Below, one piece after another: positions 43,145-53,430 of a DNA stretch of 64,000 nucleotides. The notes beneath the pieces are model-generated. The model made no database searches. It saw only the letters and a list, made by a program, of their open reading frames with translations, and had not been told where the DNA came from. Position 1 is the first letter of the stretch. Each line of letters begins with the position of its first letter. The DNA is from Symbiodinium natans (lineage: Eukaryota; Sar; Dinophyceae; Suessiales; Symbiodiniaceae), in the NCBI GenBank assembly GCA_905221605.1, contig CAJNDS010001646.1, positions 212,001 to 276,000 on the forward strand, written 5' to 3'. The position numbers were made by a program, and so were the translations under genes.

Positions 43145-44300
43145 GGCTACTGCTTTTTGTTTGCGGCGCAGCTTCGTCCTCTACATTCGATGAGGAAATC
43201 CCCTCTGCCCTCTAGATTCCGGAATGGAAAACTGCCATTTTCCGCTGTATGTTACGAGAGGATGAAGAGGACGAGGGGGAGGATGGTGGGGCCTGTGCTG
43301 AGCGGAAGCAAAACTCTCGAGTGTCAAGCTCCCGAAGCCAGAGGTGTGTTAGCCTGGAAAAATTGAGCAACGCCTCCCGCGCGCGTGACATTCCTTGTCG
43401 AAGAAGACAACACACCAATCATATCCTAGTGCACACACTCGTGCAGAGGATTCTGGGTATTTGAAGAGGGCCCAATCGTTGTCGCAAGCTCCCAACAGTC
43501 TGCCCGCATCCTCCTTCCCCTGGCTGCTCCCCCGGGCTCAGGGGTCCAGGGTTCATCCCAAACCCCAACCGCACAAAACCCTACATTGTACCTACATCCT
43601 CCCCAAGGTGCTGAACGTGTTTCTGGTTCACGGGTTCACGTGGTACACTTGCCAAAATTGGATTTGCATGTTGGAACCAGCGCAGGATTCTGAGAAACTG
43701 CCTGAATTTTGGTACGCAATGGTGGGTGTTGTCGAAGGCTGCTTTGCAGCACAATTAGGGCCTAGATGGCCTGGTTCACTGGTGCGGTGTGGACCAAGCA
43801 AAGGGTCATTCTTTTTGACCGACTTTGCTTGATGCACGCCGCGGACTTTCCAGCACCTTTTCCCCCCCCGAAATCTTGTGGTTTCGGGGATGCAGGGTAC
43901 GGACATGGGTCCCAATCCCCGTTGCTAGGCTTCCACAATTTCGCAGTGAAAGGTGCCAGGCTCGGCTTTACGTGATCAAGCGAGGCGCCCGACTCTGCCG
44001 GAATCAGCCTCAAGAAGTTGCGCGGGCTCCGCATCCACCAGAGAGGGAAGGGCCGCTTATGGCTGCTTCAAATCAGCTTCTTTGTTTCGAGCCTTCTCCA
44101 GGAGGCATGTGGAGGCCTACATAGGCGGCCCAAGGGTTAGTGAACCCTACTTTGGAGCCATAGCAAACCCTGGAAACAAAAGGCATATACTGTTTAGGGA
44201 TAAGTATAGCTACAATGGGGACCGAGAGCCAAACAAAAGGTATTTAAGTACAGTACTCCTAGAGTTAAAGGCTTTAAGGACTCAAATGACTCAAGATGAC
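43145..44300. other. No gene assigned
   Basis: 43395-43832 (plus) and 43628-44034 (minus) are open without a recognisable domain. 44255-44305 is a short CTCAAATGA/CTCAAGATGA repeat at the 3' end of the TIR-domain gene. Confidence 0.35.
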
Positions 44301-44309
44301 TCAAGTAAC

Positions 44310-44970
44310 TTAAGGCTCGACTCCGGGAGGGAGAGGGTGGAGGCAGTGGAGGCGCTCGGCAATCTGCTGAGCAATCTCCTGCACCTCCAGCGTGCGGCAG
44401 TCCAGCCTTCGAACGCCCTCGTTGAAGGCGAACCTTGGGACCAAATGAACCGTTCAATTGGGGGTCATATACCCCTATACTATAAGTCCCTGAACCACAA
44501 AGCCCTTTTACAGTAGGGCTCATTTCGTCATATTTCGTTTTCAAGGAACTGGGTGAGGCTTTCACCCTCCCCGTCCTTGTCGAACATGTGCTCTGGACCG
44601 CTTGGTGGCTCGGGCGGGAAGGTGTCCGCCACTTGGAGCGGCAGCAGATCCAGCCCTTTCGAGTTCGCGTAGCGGAGCTCCTCGTAGGAGCTGAACTTGG
44701 AGGCCGTCACCTCCGCGTAATCCTCCGAGCACACACAGAGCATGATCCCGTTCTCCCTCCTCAGCCGGTTCAGGAACTTCCTGGTGGCCTTGCCAAAGTC
44801 ATCGCCAAGTCCGGCATCGACCATCAGCACATCGTACTTGTGATCCCTCAAAACTTTGTGAACTTGCCGCATCTTCGTCTCGGTCTCTTTGTTCTTGGCA
44901 TTGAACCGCGCCGAAAACATTGCCAGCCTGGTGAACGCCACCCTCACCACTAAACCCCGGTCGACCCCTA
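44310..44970 (-). CDS. TIR-domain protein (C-terminal exons)
   Basis: The exon running to 44550 encodes a Toll/interleukin-1 receptor-like fold: KYDVLMVDAGLGDDFGKATR, FLNRLRRENGIMLCVCSEDY, AEVTASKFSSYEELRYANSK, GLDLLPLQVADTFPPEPPSG. The Glu of SSYEEL lies where catalytic TIRs have their NADase Glu (compare the ASSxWCLDEL pattern of plant TIRs). The last exon (44433-44310) encodes FAFNEGVRRLDCRTLEVQEI and AQQIAERLHCLHPLPPGVEP, stop. The intron at 44434-44549 is a family-A introner. The start is not determined; frame extends to 44950 and the exon 45873-46070 may be upstream. Enzymatic activity is inference. The armadillo-repeat gene lies just upstream on the same strand. Confidence 0.75.
44434..44549 (-). 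mobile_element. Introner, family A, with exact GTTC direct repeat
   Basis: Plus-strand ends are CTTGGGACCAAATGAACCG and GGGCTCATTTCGTCATATTT then CGTTTTCAAG. GAAC (GTTC on the gene strand) flanks it at 44430-44433 and 44546-44549. Splicing at the GT of the upstream copy gives ESLTQ-FAFNEGVRRLD, whereas simple read-through hits a stop. Confidence 0.92.
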
Positions 44971-44999
44971 ATCTCAGGCCCTGAAGGCCTCAAAACGTA

Positions 45000-45860
45000 A
45001 GACCGCAACTCAAAACGATTCCATAGGGTTTCAGGGTTTAGTTCCACCCTATCAGCCTTCAACCCTAAACCTTATAACCCCCCACCCCCCATCCCGCCCC
45101 TGCCAACAAGAAAAAGAACTTCAGAGCCGACACGCCTGGAGCCGGTTCCATCCTTCAGAGCGATGGGAGCGGCCTCGCGCAGCTGGCGCGCAGGAAGGGG
45201 ACACGGTGTTTAGGGTTTAGGCTTGGGATGTAGCAGTCCTTAATTGTCAGTATAATTCGCCTCGGCTTCCTGCCGAGAAGCGTCTGGAACAAGCAGACCC
45301 TACCGACGGGCCCCCCCCAATCGCTTGGAGGAGCTGCAAACCGATGCCGTGGGGGGTCCATGGGGGTCCCGCCTATAGACGTGGCGCTCCAAAACGTGCG
45401 AATTTGGCGTTTGGACCTTTCTGGGACCTGCCTGGAACCCCCCCCTTCCCCAGGGAGTCTGGCACCCTGCAACGCCCTTCCCCCCCCCGCAAACCCCCCC
45501 TAAAACCTTTCCTCCTTTCCTGTCCGTGGGCCGGCCCGGCTGCCGAGGCGGCACGCGCAAGCGTTTAAAATGTTAATCTCTATATTAAGGACTGCTAGTA
45601 TAAGGGGGAACATCCCAAGTTTAGGGTTTACGGTCTTGGGTTAAGGGTTTAGACTTTATGTGCTTGTCTTTAGGTTTGGGGGCTTTTCGCTGTTGGGGCG
45701 TCGGGCGGCTTGTGTGACCCAGATGTACTCCAATTGAGACCCCTTCGGTCTGTCAAGACAACAAGCTGTAACTTCTGAACGCAACCCGCACATGTTGATA
45801 GACCTTCGACCTTAGGGGCCTTGCATCCGCACAACAAAAAGTTTAGGGTTTAGGGTTTAA
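45000..45860. other. Non-coding stretch with family-E remnant and telomere-like DNA
   Basis: 45584-45620 matches one end of family E (AAGGACTGCTAGTATAAGGG then GGAACATCCC). GTTTAGGGTTTAGG occurs at 45208 and 45842. Several C7-C9 runs lie in 45310-45500. Confidence 0.55.
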
Positions 45861-45872
45861 GTTCTATAGGGC

Positions 45873-46075
45873 CTATAGGGTAGAAGCCAAGGCCTGGCTG
45901 TCGCCCGCGGGGACCTCGGGCTCCTTGCTGCTTTCATCCTCGCGGGGGGCGATGACTGCCGTGAGTCCTAGGCCTCGCAACATGTTCAACATGGCCTCCA
46001 AGTCGCCGGAGGAGAAGTCGCCACAGATGAACTTGAGCTCCTGCGACTTTACTTTCTTCTGGAAACCCACCCGGA
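45873..46075 (-). CDS. Exon of unknown protein, possibly upstream part of the TIR gene
   Basis: The minus frame encodes GFQKKVKSQELKFICGDFSS then GDLEAMLNMLRGLGLTAVIA and PREDESSKEPEVPAGDSQAL. A helix plus an alpha/beta segment with an acidic tail. It lies between the armadillo gene and the TIR exons on the same strand. A family-A-like element is on its upstream side (46140-46230). Confidence 0.5.
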
Positions 46076-46136
46076 CCTAGCCTTCAGAGCTTCTCAGCTA
46101 AGCTCTCCGTTTCTGCTGTGAGCTGGAGATGCAGAC

Positions 46137-46230
46137 CTTGGGGACGACAAGAGCCCAGGTCTATGGTTCACCTTGATACGAGTCCAGGAATTCTGACCCC
46201 AATTGTTGGGGTTCATTTCCCAAAGGAGAT
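46137..46230 (-). mobile_element. Introner-like element, family A
   Basis: Plus strand starts CTTGGGGACGACAAGAGCCC and ends ATTGTTGGGGTTCATTTCCC then AAAG. Flanking repeat unclear (TCT shared). Likely an intron upstream of the 45873-46075 exon. Confidence 0.65.
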
Positions 46231-46489
46231 GTTCTTGGCTGTTGGCTTACAGCGTCTTCTGCTTCTGCAACTCGTGTTGCAGCTCTCCACTTGCAGCACG
46301 ACTGCCTTCCCTCAATCCCGGTCACTATGTAACCGGTTCAAGATCTTGCAACTGTTGTAACCCTCAACCCTAAACCACACCAATCACTTCCATGCCGTGC
46401 CAGGCCTCCAAAGCATCCTGGACCTCCTGTAGGCGCATTGTGCGCAACAGGAGGAGACTTCGGGATTACACCCCAAAAAGGCTCTCTCA

Positions 46490-46860
46490 AAATGGGTTTA
46501 GGGGTTTATAGGGTTTAGGGTTAAGGGTTAGGGGTTTAGGGTTGCAAACTTCAACTGATGGGCCCGAACTGACGCAACCCGATACCACACATGCACAGAA
46601 TCCTGAGCCCTCAGAAGTCGCAAGGCGACTAAAAAAGCCCCAGGCCGAATCCTTGACATCCCTCAGCAGCGAACCTCAAAAAGCAACACGAAACCAAAGG
46701 AGCCGTGGATGCTGAAACCCGCCTCAGACTTCTCAAGGGAGGCCGCCCGCAACGCGGCGACCTGGCCACCAGAGAAGCGGGGTACTATGCAGATAAGTAG
46801 CAAGTATTGCAACTCATAGATTGACACATGTTTATAATTATGTATATATCTACATTAATC
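46490..46860. other. Non-coding, telomere-like tract
   Basis: GGGTTTAGGGGTTTATAGGG and further TTAGGG words at 46493-46545. No gene recognised. (CT)n at 46860-46885. Confidence 0.6.
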
Positions 46861-46950
46861 ACTCTCTCTCTCTCTCTCCCTTTCTTGATTCGTTTTGCAT
46901 GGCAAGGCATACATGTACGGCGCAGACGACCACGCAAATAGGTGGGTAGA

Positions 46951-49440
46951 TCAATCGGGGCTGGCACTCCCGTGTTCTTGATTGAAACTCACCGAGGAAG
47001 TCGGGAAAAGCAGCAGCGCAGCGCACCCGAAGCTTCCATGAAGACTGAAAGGGTTTATGGTTCATATGCCTTAATCGGAATTGTAGTAGTAGAGGGTACA
47101 TATGATCCCAATTTTGGGGTTCATTTGGTCCCCATGGCTTTGGATCCTTTCAATCGGGGCCTTCTTGATCTCCTCAGCGTTGGCGCTGTTGTTCGCCAGG
47201 ACTTGAAGAGCTCCCGAGGCTGCTCTGCTTGCCGCTTCCTCGGCGCCTAGGAAGAGGTGAACCAGTGGAGTGATGGTCCCGGCAGCCGCGATGGCGACCT
47301 GGTAGTCCTCGTTTCCGAAGGCTAGTTGCTCAAGAGCTTTCGCAGCTTTCTCCTGAGCACTGGTGCAGCCACTCTGCAGGAGCTCAGCCAGGGGCTGGAT
47401 GGCCTCAGCCTTAACGATTTCGGCTCGGAGGTTGGAATCGTTCAGACTCAGATTCACGACGAGCTTGGCCGCTTCCTTCTGGAGCTCCACGTTCCCACTC
47501 CTGAGGAGCTCAACGATGTGCGGGATGGCGCCGGCTTCAGCTATGGTGCCCCCAACCTTGGGGGCCAAGTTTACGAGAGCTCCCACAGCAAGCATCTGGC
47601 GCTCCACGTTCCCAGTTTTGAGGAGCTCAACGAGGAGCGGGATGGTGCCGGCGTCAGCGATGATGCTGCGGAGGTTACCGTGGCGGGCCAAGTTTGAAAG
47701 AGCTCCTGTCTACATGGGCTATTCTACCCTATAAACCCCCTAAAACAGGCCCTTCATAGGGTTGGTTCGGGGATCAAAGGCCCAATCGCGATTCGCGCCC
47801 ATGCTCCTATGGGCATCTGGAGCTCCACGTCTCTGCTTTTCAGGAGCCCTGCCAAGAGCGGGATGGCGCCGGCTTTGGCTATGGTGGCAGCCAGGTTGGC
47901 GTCGCGGGCCAACATTGCAAGAGCTCCTGCGCCACGTGTCTGGAGCTCCCCATTCCCGTTTTTGAGGAGCTCAAGTAAGAGCGGGATGGCGCCGGCTTCT
48001 GCTATGGCGGTAGGAAGCTTGTCGTATAAGGCCAAGTTCGCAAGAGCCCTTGCAGCAGGCAGCTGGAGCTCCACGTTCCCGCTTTTGAGGAGGCGAACCA
48101 GCGGCAGGATGGCAGCACTCACTATTCCAGTTCCGGCACGCTCTGCGCCCAAACTCAAGTTGGCAACAGTTCCGGCAGCAGCTGCCTGGGCCTCGGCGCT
48201 TCCGGTCTGCAACAGCTGAATCAGTGGCTCGACAGCACCGGCCTGAGCTTGCGCACGCTTAGCACTGCTTCCTGCTTTTCAGCATCCTGACAACGTACCG
48301 TAAGCACAAAAGGGCAGGCCGCTTGCATGATCACCTGTCACTTGCTTTCGCAGGCTTTCGTCGATCTCGAGGGTGATGGAGCTACGATTTACTGGTTAAA
48401 CACTATCGGTAGTCTCTGCGACGGAAAAATCGGACATGCATGATTTCTCGTGTCACAAGTTTGTGGTTCTTCTATATGCATGAACAATACCACTGCCGTC
48501 CGCATCCAATGTTACCGTGATGTCGCGCATGGCAAAGGCATCTGGTCCAAAGCAACAAAACAACGAGTGCGGACACATGCAGCACCGACAAGCTTTACAC
48601 ACACTGCGAGGTCGAAACAATGAGATCCCCCCTTGATCTGTTTTGAGCTGCGCTTTGTGCTAGATCCGTGCCCTTGGTGATTCAGGTTGCCTGGGTTTTC
48701 ATTAGGATTTCAACGAAAACATGTCCCCTGCACTCTTGCCCATTACAAATAATGATATCGAGATGTCAAGAAGTCACAACGGCACTCTTCCGATGCGGGT
48801 GCGCTTGCTTAAAGGTGACGGAAACAAAAAACATCAAAAACCCAAAGCCGGCCTCGAGGACGCGCTTCTTGTGACCGACGTTGGGATCCGAAACGCCAAG
48901 CAGCTTTCGGGAGCCATCCTTGCCGATGGTCACCCTCTGGCCATTCAGCGCCAAATTCCGGAGAGCTTGGACTGCGCACTCCTGCTCGTGTGCACTGCCC
49001 TCCTTCAGCAGCTGCACCAGAACCTCGACGGCACCATTCTCGACCACGGCAACACGGGCATTCTCATTCCGAGCCATCCTCTCAAGAGCTTCGGCGGCGT
49101 GCGCGACAAGCTTGCCAGGCTTGCCGATGCCGGACTTCAGCATCTCCACGAGAGGAGGGACGGCACCTTCCCTTGCCATTGGCTCCTGGTTCTCCTCATT
49201 GCTGGATAAGTTCCGAAGAGCTTGCACGGCACTCTCGCGGGCCTTGACACTTCCAGCCAGCAGCTCAATGAGGGGTTGGATGCCACCTTTCTGGACAATG
49301 GCGACCTGGCTGTCGTGGTCGGCGGACTTCTGCTCCAAAGCCGCCGCAGCCGTCTCCCGATCCTGGTCTGTCCCAGCCAGCAGCCCTGCGAGCAGCTGCG
49401 GGATGGAGCTCGAGCAGCTCGCCTCCTCAGTGCTGCCGGG
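46951..49440 (-). CDS. Armadillo-repeat protein, four exons
   Basis: Exons: about 49440-48936, 48242-47807, 47705-47141 and 47031-46951. About nine or ten ARM units of 42 residues with the pattern AGAIPLLVELLKSGNxELQ-xxAAxALxNLA: GGIQPLIELLAGSVKARESA, GAVPPLVEMLKSGIGKPGKL, GAVEVLVQLLKEGSAHEQEC, AGAIPLLLELLKNGNGELQT, AGTIPLLVELLKTGNVERQM, AGAIPHIVELLRSGNVELQK and others. ARM solenoids bind proteins or peptides; the partner is unknown. The first unit is preceded by a Ser/Glu-rich start (STEEASCSSSIPQLLAGLLA). The last exon (FGCAALLLFPTSSVSFNQEH) is short and uncertain. The intron at 47706-47806 (GA-AG, GAGC repeat) fits the ARM frame exactly: VELQMPIG-ALSNLARHGN. Confidence 0.85.
47036..47136 (-). 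mobile_element. Introner, family A, flanked by AAGC
   Basis: Gene strand begins CATGGGGACCAAATGAACCC and contains the full family-A interior (ACCCTCTACTACTACAATTCC, GGCATATGAACCATAAACCC). GCTT on the plus strand flanks it at 47032-47035 and 47137-47140. The tips are CATGG instead of CTTGG. GC would be the donor. Confidence 0.75.
47706..47806 (-). mobile_element. Introner, family H, GA-AG, with exact GAGC direct repeat
   Basis: Gene strand: ATAG|GAGCATGGGCG...GTAGACAG|GAGCTC. The plus-strand interior 'GGGCTATTCTACCCTATAAA...AGGCCCTTCATAGGGTTGG' has a relative at 28735-28812 (GGGCCATTAGACCCTATAAC...AGGCCCTTTAATAGGGTTGA) in an intron of the long secreted protein. Confidence 0.85.
48243..48935 (-). 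other. Intron of the armadillo-repeat gene
   Basis: Donor GTGACC at 48935 after ALNGQR and acceptor CTCAG at 48243 before AGAVEPLIQLLQTGS. About 690 bp with no recognised element. Confidence 0.5.
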
Positions 49441-49530
49441 GGTTTTTAGGGTTCATCGGGTTGGTAGGGTTTGTAGGGTTGATAGGGTTTATAGTGTTTA
49501 TGGGGTTTATAGGGTTTATAGGGAATGCCA
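49440..49530. repeat. TTTATAGGG/TTGATAGGG tandem tract
   Basis: About eight 9-10 bp units (TTTATAGGG, GTTGATAGGG, GTTTGTAGGG), a variant of the telomere-like word. A similar tract lies at 53655-53705. Confidence 0.9.
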
Positions 49531-49539
49531 ACTGCTGGG

Positions 49540-50740
49540 GACATTTTTGAGGCAAATCTTTTTGGCCCCTGGCGCAAAAGATTCAAAACAATTCTGGGAC
49601 TCAAGAGATGCAATGGGGCAAGAGCCACAGGTATGGAGAGAGGACGCAGACAACCGGGGTGTCCCACCCCGTTTCAAGACTTAAAGAGGAAACTCCTGAA
49701 ACTCCTGACATCTTGATCCCAGCAGCAGAAGGTTCCGGGCCAGGCTGGCTCGGATCCTGCGCTGCCAAAGAAATGTTCAGTAGTTTTCGGCTGGAGTTCT
49801 GCAGGAACAGGTACTTTGCGGTTCTAGGAGCTGCTAGGAGTATCCCCCTGTGATCCGAAACCGATCCGAAACCTACACGAATTTCCCGTCAAATCCCCAG
49901 TGCCCCTCAACAGAAGCTGATGGCCGCAAGCCGAGCAGCTGCAGGGCTTGTCAAGGCATTCGGGTTCGAGAGCTTCGGGGAATGCAGCGAAGGGAATGGG
50001 TCCTGGAAAATTCACAGCTCCAATCGCTTCACAGAACAGTTGTGATTACTGGAAGCGTGTCGTAACCTACCGCCTGTTTTGTAGAACTGCGATGCCACCC
50101 ATCGCAACCGCACGCACTCATCGGAAGCTTGCAAAACACTCAAACCAGCCTTCGGAGCTGGCGACGTAGGCTTCGCTCTTGCACGTGGGTCCTGTTATGC
50201 GCGTAGCGCTCCACTCATGTTCTGGTCACCGAGACACTCCATTCAGGTCTGGGGCTTCTTGAGATTGCTTCGCCTAGTAACGCATCGTCTCGCTCATCTC
50301 AGGTCGCTGTGCCGCAGCCATTGTTCGCCAACTACGCTACAGCTCACAGACCCAAGTCGGAAACCACAAATGCAACACCTGGATGCCGAGAGCCTTTTGC
50401 ATACATTGAGGTCACGGCTTGCGTCCAAACCCACTTATGGCACAAACCACCAAACCCACGCCACATCTCCACACAACGCACCTTGCGACAGCCGGAAAGA
50501 GGCTCAGCTGAACCTCTGCCCCCTGAAACCAAAACCTAAACCCTTAACCCTTCTAACTTGTAAACCAACCCTAAACCCGAAACCCTAAACCCTAAATCCC
50601 CAAACCCCTAAACCAAGCCGACTTGTGGGGGTCCTCGGTCGGCCCCGAGGCACCCAGCACCTTGAGTCGAAGTAGAGTGAGCCACGTAGCTAAAAATAGG
50701 ACGGGCTGGGAGACTTACACGATTCAATAGTGGGGAGTGC
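49540..50740. other. No gene assigned
   Basis: Overlapping open frames with no recognisable motif. CCCTAAACCCGAAACCCTAA at 50566-50610. Confidence 0.4.
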
Positions 50741-50752
50741 TTCGGATTCATA

Positions 50753-53060
50753 TTAGTCGGGGCTTGAACAGTCAGAGGGCGCCTTCAGTGTTTGAAAAGC
50801 CTGAAGGTGAAATGCTGGATCGTTGTTGACGGCCAGCACCAGCAAAGCGAGCACTTTGACGTCACCTCGACAGGTCGAGCCGTTGCACAGCTGGCGATTC
50901 ACTCCGTGGGTATTTCCCAGAACAGGGGAAGCCCTGTGAAATAGCACCCCCTTAAAAAGAACCAAATCAGGGTACCCCTCTTGCCGGAACCCCCTCCCCA
51001 ATCTCCAATCAACCTTTTCTTCGCGGAGTGTTCCGGAGAAGGGATGGATCTCGTGCTCAGCATGAGCTTGGCCTGCTTGGGTGGCATAGAACAGCGCCGG
51101 TCGACCGAAAACATCAGCCTGAAAGTCGCATCACTCATTCCCACACTCACAAGGAGCCGGCTCTTAAGGCACCCAAAACAGACTGACTCGTTGCTTTCCA
51201 GCCTGGCTGGCACTGGACTTCGCCTCCAAGAGCAACTTGACCACCTCCAGCTTCGCTTCCTCGTCGTTGTTGCCCATGGCGTAGAAGAGGGGATTGCGAC
51301 CCCGGGCGTCCTGGCGAGTGAGGCAGCTTGTGCTCACGCCAAGATCCCAAATCCCGAAACCCAAGCACCCAGTCGCCCAGCCTCCAGGAATGCGAAACCC
51401 CGGCTGATGCGCAGCAAGTCGTACACGACCTCTGGGCTGCCGCAGCATGCCTGAGCTTGTTACTTTCCGTGTGCTCAAAGTGAAGCTTCGCTCTCTCGCT
51501 GAGTACTGCAGCATGGGTTTACGTGCGATGTTCATCAGCCGCGATAGCTACTTAGGGGCAGGGGGGGGAGGAAGTGCCGCAAGAACGGAAGAAGGACGGC
51601 CAAAAAAAAGACTAAGCGCAGCGCAAACCCTGAAACGAAAGCCCACAAAAGGATTCTTTGCGAGGGCGGATCCTCGAATGTCCGAGGTGCACAGTGGAAG
51701 GCAGTCCTTGGAGTTGTGATGGGCAACAGGAGGGTGGCTTGGGAAGTTCGACATTGTTTGAACCCTTTGAGAGCCCCCCCCACCCCCCATGAACCCCGCA
51801 AGCCCTAAGCCCCCCCGTGTCCCTAAATCCTCAACCCTAAACCCTTAAAGAAAAGCGAAGGAACTGAACACCGAGCGGCCGGCCCCCTTGGTCCACCTGC
51901 TCCGGCCGCGCGCCGTGCTGAAGCAGGCAGCGCACAGCGGCGAATTGGCCATACCTCACCACCGAGAATTTACTTGGAGGTTCAGGGGACTTGTATCCCA
52001 ATTATAAGTGTAGTGATAACCCACTTATAAGCCCGTTAAGCACCCTAATGGGGTTATAATTTGGCCATACGTGCAGTTTTAATTGGGTTACTAAGTACCA
52101 TGAACCTCCAAGTAGTCATGCAACGAAGGACTGCACGAGACATCATTTCGGGAGATCCCTTCCTAGGATGATGAAAGCCGTTTTGGCTTGGTTAAAAGCC
52201 AGTCATGCAAAGAAGACAAGGGTGCGTGAGGGCTTGGGGTTTTGGGGTCGTTTCAGCGTTTATAAGGCATATATATATATATACACTCACATACAGCTTG
52301 TGGCCCAATGGGGTGCGAACCCAAAAGACTCTTTAGGTCTCTCAAGTCTCAAGGTACAGGCAAGCCAGTGTCAGGGCCGTGCCGCCGGCACCTGGTCGGA
52401 GCACATCCAAAAGGGCCGACAAGGAACAGCCGGCCAGGGAAGCTTTGCGGTTTCGGGTTTAAGGTTGAACCTGGGACACTGTTTACCTGCAGTTTCATGG
52501 GTGCTACCTAGTTACTACTAGACTGTAGGTAAATGGAGTCCAGGTAGGGTTTAGGTTTTCGGGTATGTGGCAACGTGCTTGTGAAGGGAGCCTTCCGCAG
52601 CGTGGATGTCTGCTCGTAGCCTCAAGAGCATGTGACAGACCTCCGGGCACCCAGCGACTTGCATGCTCGGCCTGAAACAACATGTCATATACCCCAATTG
52701 TAAGCCTCATCTGGTCCCCAAGGTATGGAACTCCCAAATTCGCAATTGCAGTGCACTTGCGCTTTGAGATGCTTTTGGGACATCGCGTCACGTAAGCTCC
52801 ACGCGAACCCCCCCAGGAGCCCTAGACGCAGCATTCTGTAGCTTCCGAAAGGGTTTAGGGTTTTGCGTTTAAGAGGGCTGAGGGTTTAGGTGCTCAATGT
52901 ACTCAAGTGTACCCTGACACGGCAGATGGGCCTGGGCGTGCCCGTGCCTCGCTGCGCAGTGCAGGGGTGTACGGCCGCACTGGTCCCTGGCGTCCAAGAG
53001 CTCCACGAGGCCATCCTTCGAAGCAGATCGCGCCCCTTGTTGTTTCGGATCCGTCCTTCC
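50753..53060 (-). CDS. Ankyrin-repeat protein, at least seven short exons
   Basis: Minus-strand exons each carry about one ankyrin unit: about 53045-52905 (DGLVELLDARDQCGRTPLHC, AARHGHAQAHLP), 52680-52575 (MQVAGCPEVCHMLLRLRADI, HAAEGSLHKHVAT), 51955-51868 (VVRYGQFAAVRCLLQHGARP), 51455-51372 (QACCGSPEVVYDLLRISRGF), 51340-51195 (DARGRNPLFYAMGNNDEEAK, LEVVKLLLEAKSSASQAG), 51135-51000 (QADVFGRPALFYATQAGQAH) and 50931-50753 (GDVKVLALLVLAVNNDPAFH, stop). The GRTPLHCAARHGH text is the classic TPLHxAAxxGH loop. Ankyrin stacks bind proteins. Exons lie in different frames, so an ORF scan breaks the gene up. Introns carry elements of several families. Exon borders are approximate and the start is not fixed. 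Confidence 0.75.
50932..51000 (-). mobile_element. Intron with GGGGTACCCTGATT core
   Basis: Gene strand GAGGGGTACCCTGATTTGG...CTTTTTAAGGGGGTGCTATT, ending TTTCACAG. It shares its core with the introns near 32310-32400 and 18633-18705. Confidence 0.6.
51972..52113 (-). mobile_element. 142-bp inverted-repeat element, family C, in an ankyrin-gene intron
   Basis: A perfect 13-bp terminal inverted repeat ACTTGGAGGTTCA / TGAACCTCCAAGT, extending imperfectly to about 35 bp (ends ...TCCCAATTATAA / TTTAATTGGGTTA...). The interior has its own inverted 'CACTTATAAG' copies. Confidence 0.9.
52470..52544 (-). mobile_element. 75-bp inverted-repeat element, family G, copy 2
   Basis: CCTGGGACACTGTTTACCTG then CAG faces CTGTAGGTAAATGGAGTCCA then GG. 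It lies between ankyrin exons. Confidence 0.82.
52681..52726 (-). mobile_element. Truncated introner, family A, in an ankyrin-gene intron
   Basis: Gene strand: CTTGGGGACCAGATGAGGCT, then ATTGGGGTATATGACATG, then directly TTTCAG. Only one end of family A remains, with a new acceptor. Confidence 0.65.
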
Positions 53061-53099
53061 CGAATAATTGGAAGCTTTCTACAGAAGAACAAAACTCCC

Positions 53100-53310
53100 A
53101 GATGCCCTCATCAATCCTAAGCTGGGTTTGGGTCTGTGGCAGGATCCAGTGCTCACGAATCCCTGAGACAAAGAAGCCCTCACTCCCGGCACAGGTCCTC
53201 GGAGGCCTTGCGAAGAATGCCCTGAACTTCCGCAGCGTCTCCTCGCAGTCCCTCTTTGAAGTTCTGAGAGGCCGTTTTGGGGATTCCAATAAGATCAAAG
53301 GCAAGCAGTG
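53100..53310 (-). CDS. Possible upstream exon of the ankyrin gene
   Basis: One minus frame reads KTASQNFKEGLRGDAAEVQG then ILRKASEDLC (helical). Another reads KRDCEETLRKFRAFFARPPR. The frame and its connection are undecided. Confidence 0.3.
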
Positions 53311-53430
53311 AAACAGGGCTTGGGATTCAGTGTTTCGGGTTCCAGAGTGAGATGCCCTGACAGCGACATCCTTACAAACCCTACGTGCCCCTCGAGCCTT
53401 ACGACCCTGAACTGCATGATCTTATCGCCC

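Noticed and set aside
48881-49684. Plus-strand 267-codon frame
   Set aside because: Antisense of the armadillo-repeat exons, whose 42-residue ARM pattern is clear on the minus strand.
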